Source: Poritiphilus sp965212595 (lineage in GTDB: Bacteria > Bacteroidota > Bacteroidia > Flavobacteriales > Flavobacteriaceae). Taken from it: a DNA stretch of 64,000 nucleotides. Location: positions 59,282-123,281 of the forward strand of contig CBDBVE010000004.1 of NCBI GenBank assembly GCA_965212595.1, read 5' to 3'. The notes beneath the pieces are model-generated. The model had not been told where the DNA came from, made no database searches, and saw nothing but the letters and a program-made list of their open reading frames with translations. The first letter of the stretch is position 1, and every line of letters begins with the position of its first letter. Of this stretch, positions 51,013-60,261 are shown piece after piece. Made by a program: the position numbers and the translations under genes.

Positions 51013-52152
51013 TTAGGAAGGTACAATGCCCATGGCTCCCAGATCGAGCGGTATTTTTTTGTTCCCTTCTCTGATTGATTTATAAATGGCCTCAACGATG
51101 ATCATATCGCGTTTGCCCATCTCCCCAGGTGCAACATTAGGAGTATCCTGAAGGATGTGGCGTGCAAAATCATCCATTTGAAGTTTTTGCTGGCTTTCTT
51201 GCTTAAAACTTAGCGCACCCCTCGAAGTGCGGCCGGCAAGCGGAATATAAGTGCTGGCTGGATCCAGCTCAAACCAGCCAGAATCGCAAGAAGCATATAA
51301 GCGATTGGCCCTTGCATTATGTGAGGTCATCATCTGACCCACAATCCCATTAGGTAATTCAAACTGTGCAGTAATGGTTTCATCGGTTTCTTTGAAGTAA
51401 TCAGCACGCGTACTAAACTCCTGGGCTGTAACCGAAATGGGGTTTTGGCCAGTACCATAAATAATGCTTTGTATAGCATAAACCCCCATATTCATCAAAG
51501 CTCCGCCACCTGAAAGTGCTTTATTTAGGCGCCACTGCCCTGGGTTTCCACGAGAATTATAGGCCGCCTCAGCAGTAATAAATTGTACATTTCCAAAGGT
51601 TTTCTCTCTGACAAAGCGCTTAATTTGCTTGGTAAAGGGTTCGGAATGCAAGCGATAACCGACCGCCAATTTTACATTCGCCTGTTTGCACGCTTCCAAG
51701 ATAGCATCGCATTCTTCGACATTCATGGCCATTGGTTTTTCGCAGATAACATGCTTTCCGGCCTTGGCTGCCCGAATTGAAAATTCGGCATGCATACTAT
51801 TGGGTAACACCACGTAAACGATGTCTATAGCGTCATCATCAGCAATTTCATCAAAATTCTCGTAGTTGTAGATGTGATCTGCCTCAATATTGTAGCGCTG
51901 CGCCCAAACTTGCTCTTTTTGAGGTGTACCAGTGACTATGCCTGCCAGGTGACAATACGCTGCATCCTGTAAGGCCGGAGCCAGCTGATAGGTACTATAG
52001 CTTCCAAGCCCCACTAAGGCTACCCCAAGGCTATCTTTTGTTTTTTTGGAGGAATTCATTGCACAAGCCAATGGCATTCCACCGAAAAGAGCTGTTCCCC
52101 CTATTGCCTTGGAAAAAGTTTTATTAAATGCTCTTCTGGATATTTTCTTCAT
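51013..52152 (-). CDS. Gfo/Idh/MocA family oxidoreductase with Tat-type signal
   Basis: The N-terminus ISRRAFNKTFSKAIGG contains a twin-arginine motif, suggesting export in folded form with its cofactor. The nucleotide-binding region is VALVGLGSYSTYQLAPAL, and the family signature EKPMAMNVEECDAIL contains the usual EKP. It catalyses oxidation or reduction on sugars or their derivatives with NAD(P). Length (379 aa) is normal. It is divergent from the S10 peptidase gene. A second member lies at 54787. Confidence 0.88.
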   Translation of the reverse strand: MKKISRRAFNKTFSKAIGGTALFGGMPLACAMNSSKKTKDSLGVALVGLGSYSTYQLAPALQDAAYCHLAGIVTGTPQKEQVWAQRYNIEADHIYNYENFDEIADDDAIDIVYVVLPNSMHAEFSIRAAKAGKHVICEKPMAMNVEECDAILEACKQANVKLAVGYRLHSEPFTKQIKRFVREKTFGNVQFITAEAAYNSRGNPGQWRLNKALSGGGALMNMGVYAIQSIIYGTGQNPISVTAQEFSTRADYFKETDETITAQFELPNGIVGQMMTSHNARANRLYASCDSGWFELDPASTYIPLAGRTSRGALSFKQESQQKLQMDDFARHILQDTPNVAPGEMGKRDMIIVEAIYKSIREGNKKIPLDLGAMGIVPS

Positions 52153-52166
52153 GACAACCTATACTA

Positions 52167-52183
52167 TAGGTTCTAGAAACCTA
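52167..52183. promoter_or_regulatory. Palindrome in the Gfo/S10 divergent region
   Basis: TAGGTT-CTAGA-AACCTA is a perfect six-base inverted repeat located 15 bases upstream of the oxidoreductase ATG at 52152. It could be an operator; no regulator is adjacent. Confidence 0.3.
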
Positions 52184-52309
52184 ATTAAAGATAACAAACA
52201 AAGTTTCGATTTTATCTTAATTAACATATTCTTCGCAAACACGGTTTTATTAATAGCTGTGGGTGCCATAAATTCGCTATTTTTAGCAAGGACTAATTCA
52301 AAATCAAAA

Positions 52310-53797
52310 ATGAAACAGATACTTCTGATAAACCTAATCGCACTTTCCACGGCCCTAACCTTTGCTCAAGACAGAAAAATACCAATAGATACCGCAATCA
52401 CTACACAACATAGCGTAACTGTTAACGGCTCGGCTTTTTCGTACACGGCGAAAACAGGAACACAGCCGGTCTGGGACGAAATGGGTAAGCCTATTGCTGC
52501 CCTGCATTATACCTATTACACAAGAAATAACGTAAAGGACAGAGCTTCGCGGCCTTTGCTTATATCCTTTAACGGAGGACCGGGATCGGGGTCTGTTTGG
52601 ATGCATTTGGCATATACTGGCCCGCGAATCCTGAACATAGACGATGAAGGATACCCAGTGCAGCCTTATGGGGTAAGGCAAAACCCCTATTCAGTGCTGG
52701 ATGTTACAGACATTGTATATGTTAACCCGGCCAACACCGGATATTCCAGAACCATTCCTGAGATGGGTAAAGAAGTAGACCGAAGCAAGTTCTTTGGGAT
52801 CAATGCAGACGTCAAATACCTGGCCGAATGGCTGAATACTTTCGTCACACGCAATAATAGATGGAGGTCTCCCAAATACATTATCGGAGAGAGTTATGGC
52901 GGTACCAGAGTTATGGGGCTCTCTTTAGCCCTCCAGAACCAGCAGTGGATGTATTTAAACGGCGTCATTATGGTATCTCCTGCAGACTACAAGGTAATTA
53001 GAGTTGGAGGCCCGGTAAGTGCGGCCTTAAACCTTCCATACTATACGGCTGCTGCCTGGTACCAAAAAGCCCTACCACCAGAATTGCAAAGCAAAGATCT
53101 GCTAGAAGTACTTCCAGAATCTGAGCAATACACAGTAAATACGGTAATACCTGCGATCGCAAAAGGCGGTTTTATCGGAGAAACCGAAAAAAATGCAGTA
53201 GCCGAAAAAATGGCCTACTATTCCGGGCTTTCCAAAAAGGAAGTTCTAGACCACAACCTGGTTGTGCCTACTTCTTATTTTTGGAAGGCGCTCCTTAGAG
53301 ACCGTACTGGATATACTGTAGGTCGTCTGGACAGTCGATATCTTGGTCTTGACAAGCAACTGGCGGGTTCACGACCCGATTACAATTCTGAGATTACATC
53401 CTGGCTACACAGTTTTACTCCAGCCATAAATTATTACCTCCAAGAGGAGTTAAATTTTAAAACGGATATTAAGTATAATATGTTTGGTCCTGTTAGGCCA
53501 TGGGACAACAAGGATGACAACACCCGTGATAATTTGAGGCAGGCCATGGCCCAAAACCCTTATTTGCATGTATTGGTACAATCTGGTTATTATGACGGTG
53601 CCACTACCTATTTCAATGCCAAGTACACCATGTGGCAAATAGATCCTAGCGGACGCATGAAGGATCGTTTTAGTTTTAAAGGATATCGGAGCGGTCACAT
53701 GATGTACCTCAGGCGGGAAGATCTAAAATCTGCAAATGAGGATATTAGAGCTTTTATTCTAAAAACCGCAGCGAAGGGCGAGTCGGCCAAATATTAA
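52310..53797 (+). CDS. S10 family serine carboxypeptidase-like protein
   Basis: The ATG at 52310 gives a signal peptide (QILLINLIALSTALTFAQ) and 495 aa; a longer frame from 52046 runs back over the opposite-strand gene and is rejected. The oxyanion region FNGGPGSGSVWMH and the nucleophile ESYGGTR are typical of S10 peptidases. The acid is in LVQSGYYDGATTY and the His in YRSGHMMYLR. Bacterial S10 enzymes remove C-terminal residues from peptides and are secreted or periplasmic. Confidence 0.9.
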   Translation: MKQILLINLIALSTALTFAQDRKIPIDTAITTQHSVTVNGSAFSYTAKTGTQPVWDEMGKPIAALHYTYYTRNNVKDRASRPLLISFNGGPGSGSVWMHLAYTGPRILNIDDEGYPVQPYGVRQNPYSVLDVTDIVYVNPANTGYSRTIPEMGKEVDRSKFFGINADVKYLAEWLNTFVTRNNRWRSPKYIIGESYGGTRVMGLSLALQNQQWMYLNGVIMVSPADYKVIRVGGPVSAALNLPYYTAAAWYQKALPPELQSKDLLEVLPESEQYTVNTVIPAIAKGGFIGETEKNAVAEKMAYYSGLSKKEVLDHNLVVPTSYFWKALLRDRTGYTVGRLDSRYLGLDKQLAGSRPDYNSEITSWLHSFTPAINYYLQEELNFKTDIKYNMFGPVRPWDNKDDNTRDNLRQAMAQNPYLHVLVQSGYYDGATTYFNAKYTMWQIDPSGRMKDRFSFKGYRSGHMMYLRREDLKSANEDIRAFILKTAAKGESAKY

Positions 53798-54077
53798 ATA
53801 TTAGCGCCTTAGCTATACATGCGGGCCTCCACAACTTTGCTTTGGCTATTGAAATTATTTGGTTGATTTCGTTGGATTTGCTGGGTTCCAGACCCCGCCC
53901 CGAATTAAGATAGCGGTACTTACTGCAATTTTCAAGCAGGATATCTATGAAACGTTCTAGAAAAAAACTGAGCTGATATGCCATTAATTTTTTAGGCAGC
54001 TATCCTACTATTCTTCTTTTTGACATTTGTCATTTTTCCAAAACATTATCTTTTGAAATCCCTATCTTAGGCGTACT
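53798..54077. repeat. Intergenic region with two-hairpin repeat, copy 2
   Basis: No gene is seen. At 53879-53940 is the second copy of the repeat at 35163-35225. The hairpins are GGGT-TCCAG-ACCC and CTGC-AATTTTCAA-GCAG, separated by the shared AAGATAGCG. Stem sequences differ between copies but stay paired. A TATCTTAG word at 54063-54070, near the ATG at 54078, may be a -7 element. Confidence 0.5.
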
Positions 54078-54770
54078 ATGAAAAACATCTTTACTTCTAC
54101 TACAATAATGCTGTTTTGTACAATTCAAGTGTCCATGATGCAAGCTCAGGATTGGCCCGCGTTAGGCCACTTTAAATCTGCCAACAAGAAGGTAGCGCAG
54201 CCCGCCGAAAATGAAAACCGAGTGGTTTTTTTAGGAAATTCAATCACTATAGGTTGGCTAAACACTGTTCCCGAATTTTTCAAAGACAAACCCTATATCA
54301 ACAGGGGTATCAGCGGCCAAACCACACCGCAAATGTTGTTGCGCTTTAGGCAGGATGTGGTTGCTCTTCAACCTAAAGTTGTAGTTATTTTGGCAGGCAC
54401 CAATGATATTGCCGAGAACACAGGCCCCATGAGTCTGCCTCAAATCATGGACAACCTAAAATCTATGGCCGAGATTGCCAGGGCAAACAATATAAAGGTG
54501 GTGCTTTCATCTGTTCTCCCCGCATCCGATTATTCCTGGCGCCCCGGACTCAAACCAAATGAAAAAATACCTGCCTTAAATGCGCTGATAAAGGAATACT
54601 GCCAGGAGAACAATGTTGTTTATCTGGATTACTTTTCTACCATGACCAATGAACAAAACGGCTTGGATGAAGATCTGGCCAGTGATGGCGTACACCCCAC
54701 AAAAAAAGGCTACGAAATAATGGCCCCTTTGGCTGAGGCAGCAATTCTGGAAGCTCTAAACTTTAAATAG
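54078..54770 (+). CDS. SGNH/GDSL hydrolase
   Basis: A signal peptide (ending MMQAQ) precedes an SGNH fold. Block I is VVFLGNSITIGW (the Ser in GNSI), block II includes RGISGQTTPQML, block III ILAGTNDIAENTG and block V DGVHPTKKGYEIM with catalytic Asp and His. Such enzymes deacetylate carbohydrates or cleave lipid esters. The next gene, a Gfo/Idh/MocA oxidoreductase, is 16 bases downstream and points to sugar metabolism. Confidence 0.9.
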   Translation: MKNIFTSTTIMLFCTIQVSMMQAQDWPALGHFKSANKKVAQPAENENRVVFLGNSITIGWLNTVPEFFKDKPYINRGISGQTTPQMLLRFRQDVVALQPKVVVILAGTNDIAENTGPMSLPQIMDNLKSMAEIARANNIKVVLSSVLPASDYSWRPGLKPNEKIPALNALIKEYCQENNVVYLDYFSTMTNEQNGLDEDLASDGVHPTKKGYEIMAPLAEAAILEALNFK

Positions 54771-54786
54771 TCGCTTAGTTTTTGTC

Positions 54787-55923
54787 ATGAAATACCCCTT
54801 GCTTTTACTTTTAATATTACAAAGCGTTTTTGTTATGGAAGCCTCACCATATGAAAATCCATTACCAAAAGAAAAAGATACCCCTTTGCGTGTTGGCGTA
54901 GTTGGACTTGTACATACGCATGTACATTGGATACTAGGCAGAGAAAAACGGGATGATATCGAAATTGTAGGTATTGTGGAACCCAACAGGGACCTGGCGC
55001 AAGAATACGCCGAGATGCATGGTTATTCTATGGATTTGGTTTACGATACACTGGAAGAGATGGTAAGTAAATCCAAGCCAGAGGCGGTAACCGCGTTTAA
55101 TACCATTTACGATCATCTGGAGGTGGTAAAATACTGCGCGCCCAGAGGCATTCACGTTATGGTAGAAAAACCCTTGGCCGTAAGCCTGGAACATGCCATA
55201 GAAATGCAAAAACTGGCCAAGAAATACGAGATACATTTGCTTACCAACTATGAGACATCCTGGTATGGAAGCAATTACAAAGCGCATAATCTTGTATTGC
55301 AAGAAAAGAAGATAGGTGATATTCGCCGGATTGTATTTCATACTGGGCATCCGGGACCCATTGAAATTGGCTGTAACCCTGAATTTCTTGAATGGCTTAC
55401 AGACCCTGTTCTAAATGGTGGAGGAGCGCTTACCGATTTTGGGTGCTATGGGGCCAATATCGCCACCTGGTTTATGCAAGGAGCTAAACCCCTAACAGTA
55501 AGCTGCACCACACAACAGATTAAACCTCACCTCTATCCAAAAGTAGAGGATGAAGCAACCATCATACTTACCTATCCAAAGGCCCAAGTTATTATTCAGG
55601 CCTCCTGGAACTGGTCGCACAACCGCAAGGATATGGAGGTTTATGGCACTACAGGTTATGTTTATTGCAAGGATGGCACAAAAATGGAAGTTCTTGAGAA
55701 CGAAAAAGATGGCCCTTATCCTCTTGAAGCCCAGGGACTAAAATATGGAATAGATGACCCTTTTGCAATGCTGAACCAGGTAGTTAAAAAAGGACATACA
55801 CTTTCTCCCTATGATTTATCTTCACTTGAAAATAATGTTGTTGTAATGCAGATACTAGAAGCCGCCAAACATGCCGCACGCACCGGTAATGAGGTAAAAT
55901 GGAAGGAGTTTTTTAAAGAATAA
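54787..55923 (+). CDS. Gfo/Idh/MocA family oxidoreductase
   Basis: The 378-aa protein has an N-terminal hydrophobic stretch, LLLLLILQSVFVMEAS, that looks like a signal peptide. RVGVVGLVHTHVHWILG is the nucleotide-binding loop, and HVMVEKPLAVSLEHAIEM carries the EKP motif. The C-terminal beta-sheet domain includes NGGGALTDFGCYGANIATW. It likely acts on a sugar or polyol. It forms an apparent operon with the SGNH hydrolase. Confidence 0.88.
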   Translation: MKYPLLLLLILQSVFVMEASPYENPLPKEKDTPLRVGVVGLVHTHVHWILGREKRDDIEIVGIVEPNRDLAQEYAEMHGYSMDLVYDTLEEMVSKSKPEAVTAFNTIYDHLEVVKYCAPRGIHVMVEKPLAVSLEHAIEMQKLAKKYEIHLLTNYETSWYGSNYKAHNLVLQEKKIGDIRRIVFHTGHPGPIEIGCNPEFLEWLTDPVLNGGGALTDFGCYGANIATWFMQGAKPLTVSCTTQQIKPHLYPKVEDEATIILTYPKAQVIIQASWNWSHNRKDMEVYGTTGYVYCKDGTKMEVLENEKDGPYPLEAQGLKYGIDDPFAMLNQVVKKGHTLSPYDLSSLENNVVVMQILEAAKHAARTGNEVKWKEFFKE

Positions 55924-56001
55924 TAACTCTTACGACCTACGAATTCTTACTGAAATTGAACCAGCCAGGTAGCCTTGATCTTTACTTTTTTTGTCTTCAA
56001 C

Positions 56002-56009
56002 TATCTTTG
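56002..56009 (+). promoter_or_regulatory. -7 element for the TPR-HTH gene
   Basis: TATCTTTG matches the consensus and ends 20 bases before the ATG at 56030. It lies inside the longer open frame that starts at 55991, which argues for the shorter start. Confidence 0.6.
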
Positions 56010-56029
56010 TAAGTGATAAGCTGGAGTAT

Positions 56030-57727
56030 ATGCGTTATTTTCTTTTCGTCTTTGTATTAAATTTTTATCATATAGCACTATTCGGGCAGGAGACCGAAGT
56101 GGTTATAGACAGCCTTAAAGATGCGCTAGAACGGACCACTTCAGAAAACCAGCAAAAGGTTGATATTCTTAATGATTTAGGTTATCGCTATTGGATTGTT
56201 AATTCCAGAGAATCGGTAAAGTACGGGCAAAATGCCTTGCTTCTTTCAAATCAATTAGGATACACCGCCGGAAAAGCAAAGGCACAGCGCGTTTTAGGCG
56301 TGGCTTACTGGACATTAGGAGAAGCAAAACAGGCCTTAGAAAATTTGAATTTAGCCCAGGCAGACTACAGTGAAATTCGGGATGAAGAAGGCTTTGCCAA
56401 TTCCCTCATGAATACAGGAATGGTATATGCAGATATAGGTGATTTTGAAAAGGCCCTGGCCATTTACGATCAGTCTATCCAGAAGTTTACTGCTTTAGGC
56501 CTTAACCGAAGAATAGCAACCACCTTTACTAAAATAGGAGAGGTATTTCTAAGACAAGGCAACCTAGAGGAGGCCAAGGACTATTTAACCAATGCCCTTG
56601 ATATGCATTCGGAAGATGAGTATGTCTACGGAATGGGCGAAGCCCATAACAAGCTTGCGATAGCGCTATTGAGTCAGGGCGAACTGGAACAGGCAGATTA
56701 TCATTTGCGAAGGGCTGTAGCTTTAGGACAACAGGTAAAGGATGAAGACGGTCTTATTGGGAATCTAATTCAATACGGAAGGCTTCAGCGATTGCGCCAG
56801 AACTATTCAGATGCAGAACAACATTTGCAAGAAGCCTTACTAAAAGCAAAGGAAAAACAACTTAGAAAATATACCCTTGAAGCCTACAATGAGCTAAAAC
56901 AACTAAAAAAAGAACAGGGAGAATTTGAAGATTCTTTTAGGTACTATGATGCCTATATAGCACTGAAAGATTCCATTTTTAATACAGACAAGTCTAAACA
57001 AATTGCAGCTATTGAATTTGGGCAGGAATTAGAAGCCAAAGAAAAAGAGATCGCCTTGCTGCAGGAAAAGGAACGCAATAGTAAAATTGTAAATTGGAGC
57101 CTTGGCCTGGGCGCCCTGGGCCTCGCAATAATAGGCTTCTTATTGTTTAATAACCAAAGACAAAAAAACCTCAGGGAACGTGATTCACTAAAGCGAGAAC
57201 AAGAGCTACTGACTTCAAAAGAGGAACTTTCCAAAACCGAACTTGAAAATGCAAGACTAAAGCAAAACGAACTGCAACAGCAGATTGCATTTAAGAACAA
57301 GGAGCTTACATCATATACCTTGAATTTTGTTCAAAAGAACGAATTGCTGTTACAGCTTCAAGAGAAAATTAGCTCCACAAAAGGTGCGGAGGCTGCGGTA
57401 CAGAATAAACTGCTCCAGGAATTGGAGCGAAGTATCAGGCAGCACGTGAACATAGACAGGGATTGGGAAGATTTTAAACGATTTTTTGAGGAAGTTCATA
57501 CAGATTTTTACCTAAAACTAAAAGGCAAACATCCTGACCTCAGTGCAAATGATCTAAAAATATGCACCTTGACCAGACTAAACTTGAATGTCAAGGAGAC
57601 GGCAAGCATCCTGGGAATTTCGCCAGAAAGCGCAAAAACTGCCCGGTACAGGCTAAGAAAGAAACTAGGTTTAAGCCCCGAACAAGAAATATTAGACTAT
57701 TTTCTTGAGCTTGAAAATACGCAATAG
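56030..57727 (+). CDS. Membrane TPR protein with C-terminal LuxR-like HTH
   Basis: The 565-aa protein has a signal sequence (YFLFVFVLNFYHIALFGQ), about six TPR units (residues about 60-330, for example GFANSLMNTGMVYADIGDFEKALAIYDQS seen in parts), a membrane helix (NWSLGLGALGLAIIGFLLF near 355), a coiled coil (about 380-450) and a C-terminal helix-turn-helix (NDLKICTLTRLNLNVKETASILGISPESAKTARYRLRKKL in parts). This architecture is common in Bacteroidota: the periplasmic TPR part is thought to sense protein partners and the cytoplasmic HTH to act on DNA. The target is unknown. Confidence 0.87.
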   Translation: MRYFLFVFVLNFYHIALFGQETEVVIDSLKDALERTTSENQQKVDILNDLGYRYWIVNSRESVKYGQNALLLSNQLGYTAGKAKAQRVLGVAYWTLGEAKQALENLNLAQADYSEIRDEEGFANSLMNTGMVYADIGDFEKALAIYDQSIQKFTALGLNRRIATTFTKIGEVFLRQGNLEEAKDYLTNALDMHSEDEYVYGMGEAHNKLAIALLSQGELEQADYHLRRAVALGQQVKDEDGLIGNLIQYGRLQRLRQNYSDAEQHLQEALLKAKEKQLRKYTLEAYNELKQLKKEQGEFEDSFRYYDAYIALKDSIFNTDKSKQIAAIEFGQELEAKEKEIALLQEKERNSKIVNWSLGLGALGLAIIGFLLFNNQRQKNLRERDSLKREQELLTSKEELSKTELENARLKQNELQQQIAFKNKELTSYTLNFVQKNELLLQLQEKISSTKGAEAAVQNKLLQELERSIRQHVNIDRDWEDFKRFFEEVHTDFYLKLKGKHPDLSANDLKICTLTRLNLNVKETASILGISPESAKTARYRLRKKLGLSPEQEILDYFLELENTQ

Positions 57728-58146
57728 GCATTTCTACGACCCCATTTTCTAGATAGTATTCTTAAAACTGATAGCTTTTAAAACACTGTTTATCCGTAAT
57801 TTAGGTTTTGTTGTCTACCTCAGGTACCCCAGATTTTAACAACTCGAAAAAGTGGTCTACCTCATATCTTACTGATGTACGCTCATGGTCTACGTCGTTT
57901 TCTTGAAAAGCCAGATATCCCAGAATACATTTGCATCCGGAAAAAAGAAAGTTCGCATTCTTCTCCCACCCAACCTATAATCAAGCATTCAATAAAGATG
58001 CTCTTGCCAAGAGCCTATTGAAATTGAAACGCTCTAAACTGAACTTTTAAAAAAATGCCTGAATTCGTGCACTACCCTTAAAAAGATCTTTGTAGGGCAC
58101 CGGGGCATGGTTAAAATTAAGTTGAATCAAAAAATGAACTAGTAGT
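57728..58146. other. Long intergenic region, possible gene remnant
   Basis: This 419-base gap separates the TPR-HTH gene from the hydroxylase gene. No complete gene is found. A minus-strand open frame from 57974 to a stop at 57801-57803 has no ATG but reads protein-like, with FSGCKCILGYLAFQENDVD and RYEVDHFFELLKSG. It may be a decayed gene. The rest shows nothing recognisable. Confidence 0.3.
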
Positions 58147-58932
58147 ATGGAAACTTTAATGAATTTGCCAAAACCCTTAGAATTGGTTTTAGACCCGATC
58201 TCTTATATTATTTTTGGGATGTACGGCGGTCTTATGATATGGGAAGCGCTTTTTCCTGCGCGTCCTTTACCGAAAATGAAATTTTGGAAACTAAGAGGCA
58301 TGCTGGCCTTCGCATTTTTCTTTTTTCTATCCTCTTACCTACCCATGCTTTGGGATGGTTACTTAGCCGAGTATCAACTCCTGGACCTCACAAGTCTTGG
58401 AACCTATTGGGGTGCACTTGTTGGTGTGCTCATTTATGAGCTTGGCCTATACGTATGGCATAGAGCTATGCATAAGAATGATAGCTTATGGAAAATTTTT
58501 CATCAAATGCATCACAGCGCAGAGCGTATGGACAGTTATGGAGCCTTTTATTTTAGTCCGATGGACATGATTGGCTTTACCTTCCTGGGTAGTCTTTGTT
58601 TGGTAGTGGTAGCCGGATTTACAGCCGAAGCCACAACGCTTATCATTCTGGGCACCACCTTCCTGGCCATTTTCCAGCATAGTAATATAAAGACACCCGC
58701 CTGGATAGGGTATCTCGTTCAACGGCCAGAAGCACATACGGTACATCATGCCAAGGGAATACATGCGCATAACTATTCGGACCTGCCTATTTTCGACATC
58801 CTATTTGGGACTTTCAAGAATCCAAAAAGCTATGATCATGAAACGGGCTTTTACCTGGGAGCTTCAGCAAGGGTTAAAGACATGCTTTTGTTCAAAGATG
58901 TCTCAAAATCAAATACGAACTCAAAAAAGTGA
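58147..58932 (+). CDS. Sterol desaturase/fatty acid hydroxylase family protein
   Basis: The 261-aa membrane protein has the histidine clusters WHRAMHKND, FHQMHHSAERMD and HTVHHAKGIHAHNYSD, the di-iron ligands. Membrane helices flank them. It is the third superfamily member in the window and is shorter than the others. It ends FGTFKNPKSYDHETGFYLGA, similar to the region after the last His cluster in related proteins. The substrate is a membrane lipid or similar, not identifiable here. Confidence 0.87.
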   Translation: METLMNLPKPLELVLDPISYIIFGMYGGLMIWEALFPARPLPKMKFWKLRGMLAFAFFFFLSSYLPMLWDGYLAEYQLLDLTSLGTYWGALVGVLIYELGLYVWHRAMHKNDSLWKIFHQMHHSAERMDSYGAFYFSPMDMIGFTFLGSLCLVVVAGFTAEATTLIILGTTFLAIFQHSNIKTPAWIGYLVQRPEAHTVHHAKGIHAHNYSDLPIFDILFGTFKNPKSYDHETGFYLGASARVKDMLLFKDVSKSNTNSKK

Positions 58933-58950
58933 CAGCATACAAAAGAAAGC

Positions 58951-59030
58951 AGGTAAAGCCCCTCTGGTTTGGTTGGTGCAGCACAGGCCTCAGGCAGCCT
59001 GAAGCTGGCAAAAAATCGGCCAGAGGGTAT
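58951..59030. ncRNA. Candidate structured RNA element
   Basis: CCCTCTGG (58960-58967) and CCAGAGGG (59020-59027) form a perfect eight-base outer stem. Inside, GCAGC-AC-AGGC (58978-58988) and GCCT-GAA-GCTGGC (58998-59009) can form a second, longer stem. Together they make an about 70-nt folded unit between two genes. I cannot match it to a known RNA. It may be a 3' UTR structure. Confidence 0.25.
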
Positions 59031-59105
59031 TACCGGAAAAAAGGAGTTTAGATATCAATCAAATTAAAAAAGTAGCGGGAAGGTTTTCTTTGGTTACTTT
59101 AGCGT

Positions 59106-59140
59106 AACGCCCATCAGCTTAAGAGCAAATGGGCGTTTTT
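59106..59140 (+). terminator. Rho-independent terminator upstream of the GT2 gene
   Basis: AACGCCCAT (59106-59114) and ATGGGCGTT (59129-59137) form a perfect nine-base stem with a 14-base loop, followed by five T. It ends 20 bases before the next ATG and probably closes the hydroxylase transcript or a small RNA. Confidence 0.85.
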
Positions 59141-59159
59141 AATTTCCTAAATTGGCGGT

Positions 59160-60167
59160 ATGGAAAACAATCTGGTGAGCATCCTGATTCCCTTTAAAAA
59201 TACTGCTGAGTTTTTGCCAGCATGCTTGGATTCTATTCAGAATCAATCATATACCCGCTGGGAAGTTTTGGCCATAGACGATCATTCTACGGATCGCAGT
59301 TTGGCAATTGTTCAAACTTACGCAAAACAAGACCCCAGAATTCGCCTATTTAAGAATCCCGCTGCAGGAATCATTCCTGCGCTTCGGATGGCATACAAAC
59401 AAAGTCGGGGGATATTGATCACAAGGATGGATTCTGACGATATCATGGAACCCAATAAACTTCGGGTGCTGGTGAAAGGACTGGAAACTAATGGAAAAGG
59501 GCACCTTGCTATCGGCCAGGTACGTTATTTTTCGGATCGGGGTATCAGTAATGGCTATGCACGTTATGAGTCCTGGCTAAATCAACTAACAGCACAGGGC
59601 AACAATTATAAGGAGATCTATAAGGAGTGTGTTGTCCCCTCCCCTTGCTGGATGGCTTATAAAGATGACTTAGACAGCTGTGGAGCCTTTAATTCAGACA
59701 GGTATCCCGAAGATTATGACCTCACCTTTAGGTTTTATGAAAAGAAGTTAAGATGTGTCCCCTGCTCTGAGGTCTTGCATTTATGGCGAGATTACGATCA
59801 TCGAACTTCCCGTACAAGCCAACATTATGCTCAAAATTACTTCCTGGATATTAAGCTTTATTATTTCCTGAAATTAGATAGGCAGCATGACAGGCCTCTT
59901 GTAATTTGGGGTGCGGGTAACAAGGGCAAAACCATTGCAAAAAGCCTTGCCCACCAAGATTTACCCTTTTATTGGTGCTGTGATAACCCTAAGAAAATTG
60001 GGAAAAAAATCTATGGCAAGGAATTGCTGCATTATAAAGAGATAAGATCATTAAACCAACCACAAAGTATTATAACCGTGGCCAACGAAGAAGCCCAGGC
60101 CATGATACGTGCTTATTTCGGTTCTGTAAAGAGGATAGAAATGTCTGACTACTTCTTCTTTTGTTAA
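59160..60167 (+). CDS. Family 2 glycosyltransferase
   Basis: The 335-aa protein has a GT-A fold: SILIPFKNTAEFLPACLDSI at the N-terminus, the nucleotide-sugar loop AIDDHST, the metal-binding MDSDDIMEPNK (D-x-D) and PEDYDLTFRFYEK with the probable catalytic acid region. A C-terminal Rossmann-like tail (LVIWGAGNKGKTIAKSL, WCCDNPKKIGKKIYG) of about 90 residues is added. It has no membrane helix. It probably adds a sugar to a lipid or surface glycan. Confidence 0.88.
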   Translation: MENNLVSILIPFKNTAEFLPACLDSIQNQSYTRWEVLAIDDHSTDRSLAIVQTYAKQDPRIRLFKNPAAGIIPALRMAYKQSRGILITRMDSDDIMEPNKLRVLVKGLETNGKGHLAIGQVRYFSDRGISNGYARYESWLNQLTAQGNNYKEIYKECVVPSPCWMAYKDDLDSCGAFNSDRYPEDYDLTFRFYEKKLRCVPCSEVLHLWRDYDHRTSRTSQHYAQNYFLDIKLYYFLKLDRQHDRPLVIWGAGNKGKTIAKSLAHQDLPFYWCCDNPKKIGKKIYGKELLHYKEIRSLNQPQSIITVANEEAQAMIRAYFGSVKRIEMSDYFFFC

Positions 60168-60236
60168 GCCAATTTACCATTTGAAAGATAAGTTTTAAAT
60201 AAACCTTAAACTTTAAACTTTAGCCCCCTATTTTAC

Positions 60237-60244
60237 TATATTTG
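60237..60244 (+). promoter_or_regulatory. -7 element for BatA/VWA gene
   Basis: TATATTTG matches TAnnTTTG and ends 17 bases before the ATG at 60262, supporting that start over the TTG at 60256. No clear -33 TTG is seen. Confidence 0.55.
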
Positions 60245-60261
60245 CCCAATCAGAATTGAGA

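Noticed and set aside
52046..52309. N-terminal extension of the S10 peptidase frame
   Set aside because: It is the reverse of the opposite-strand oxidoreductase start, and the signal peptide begins at 52310.
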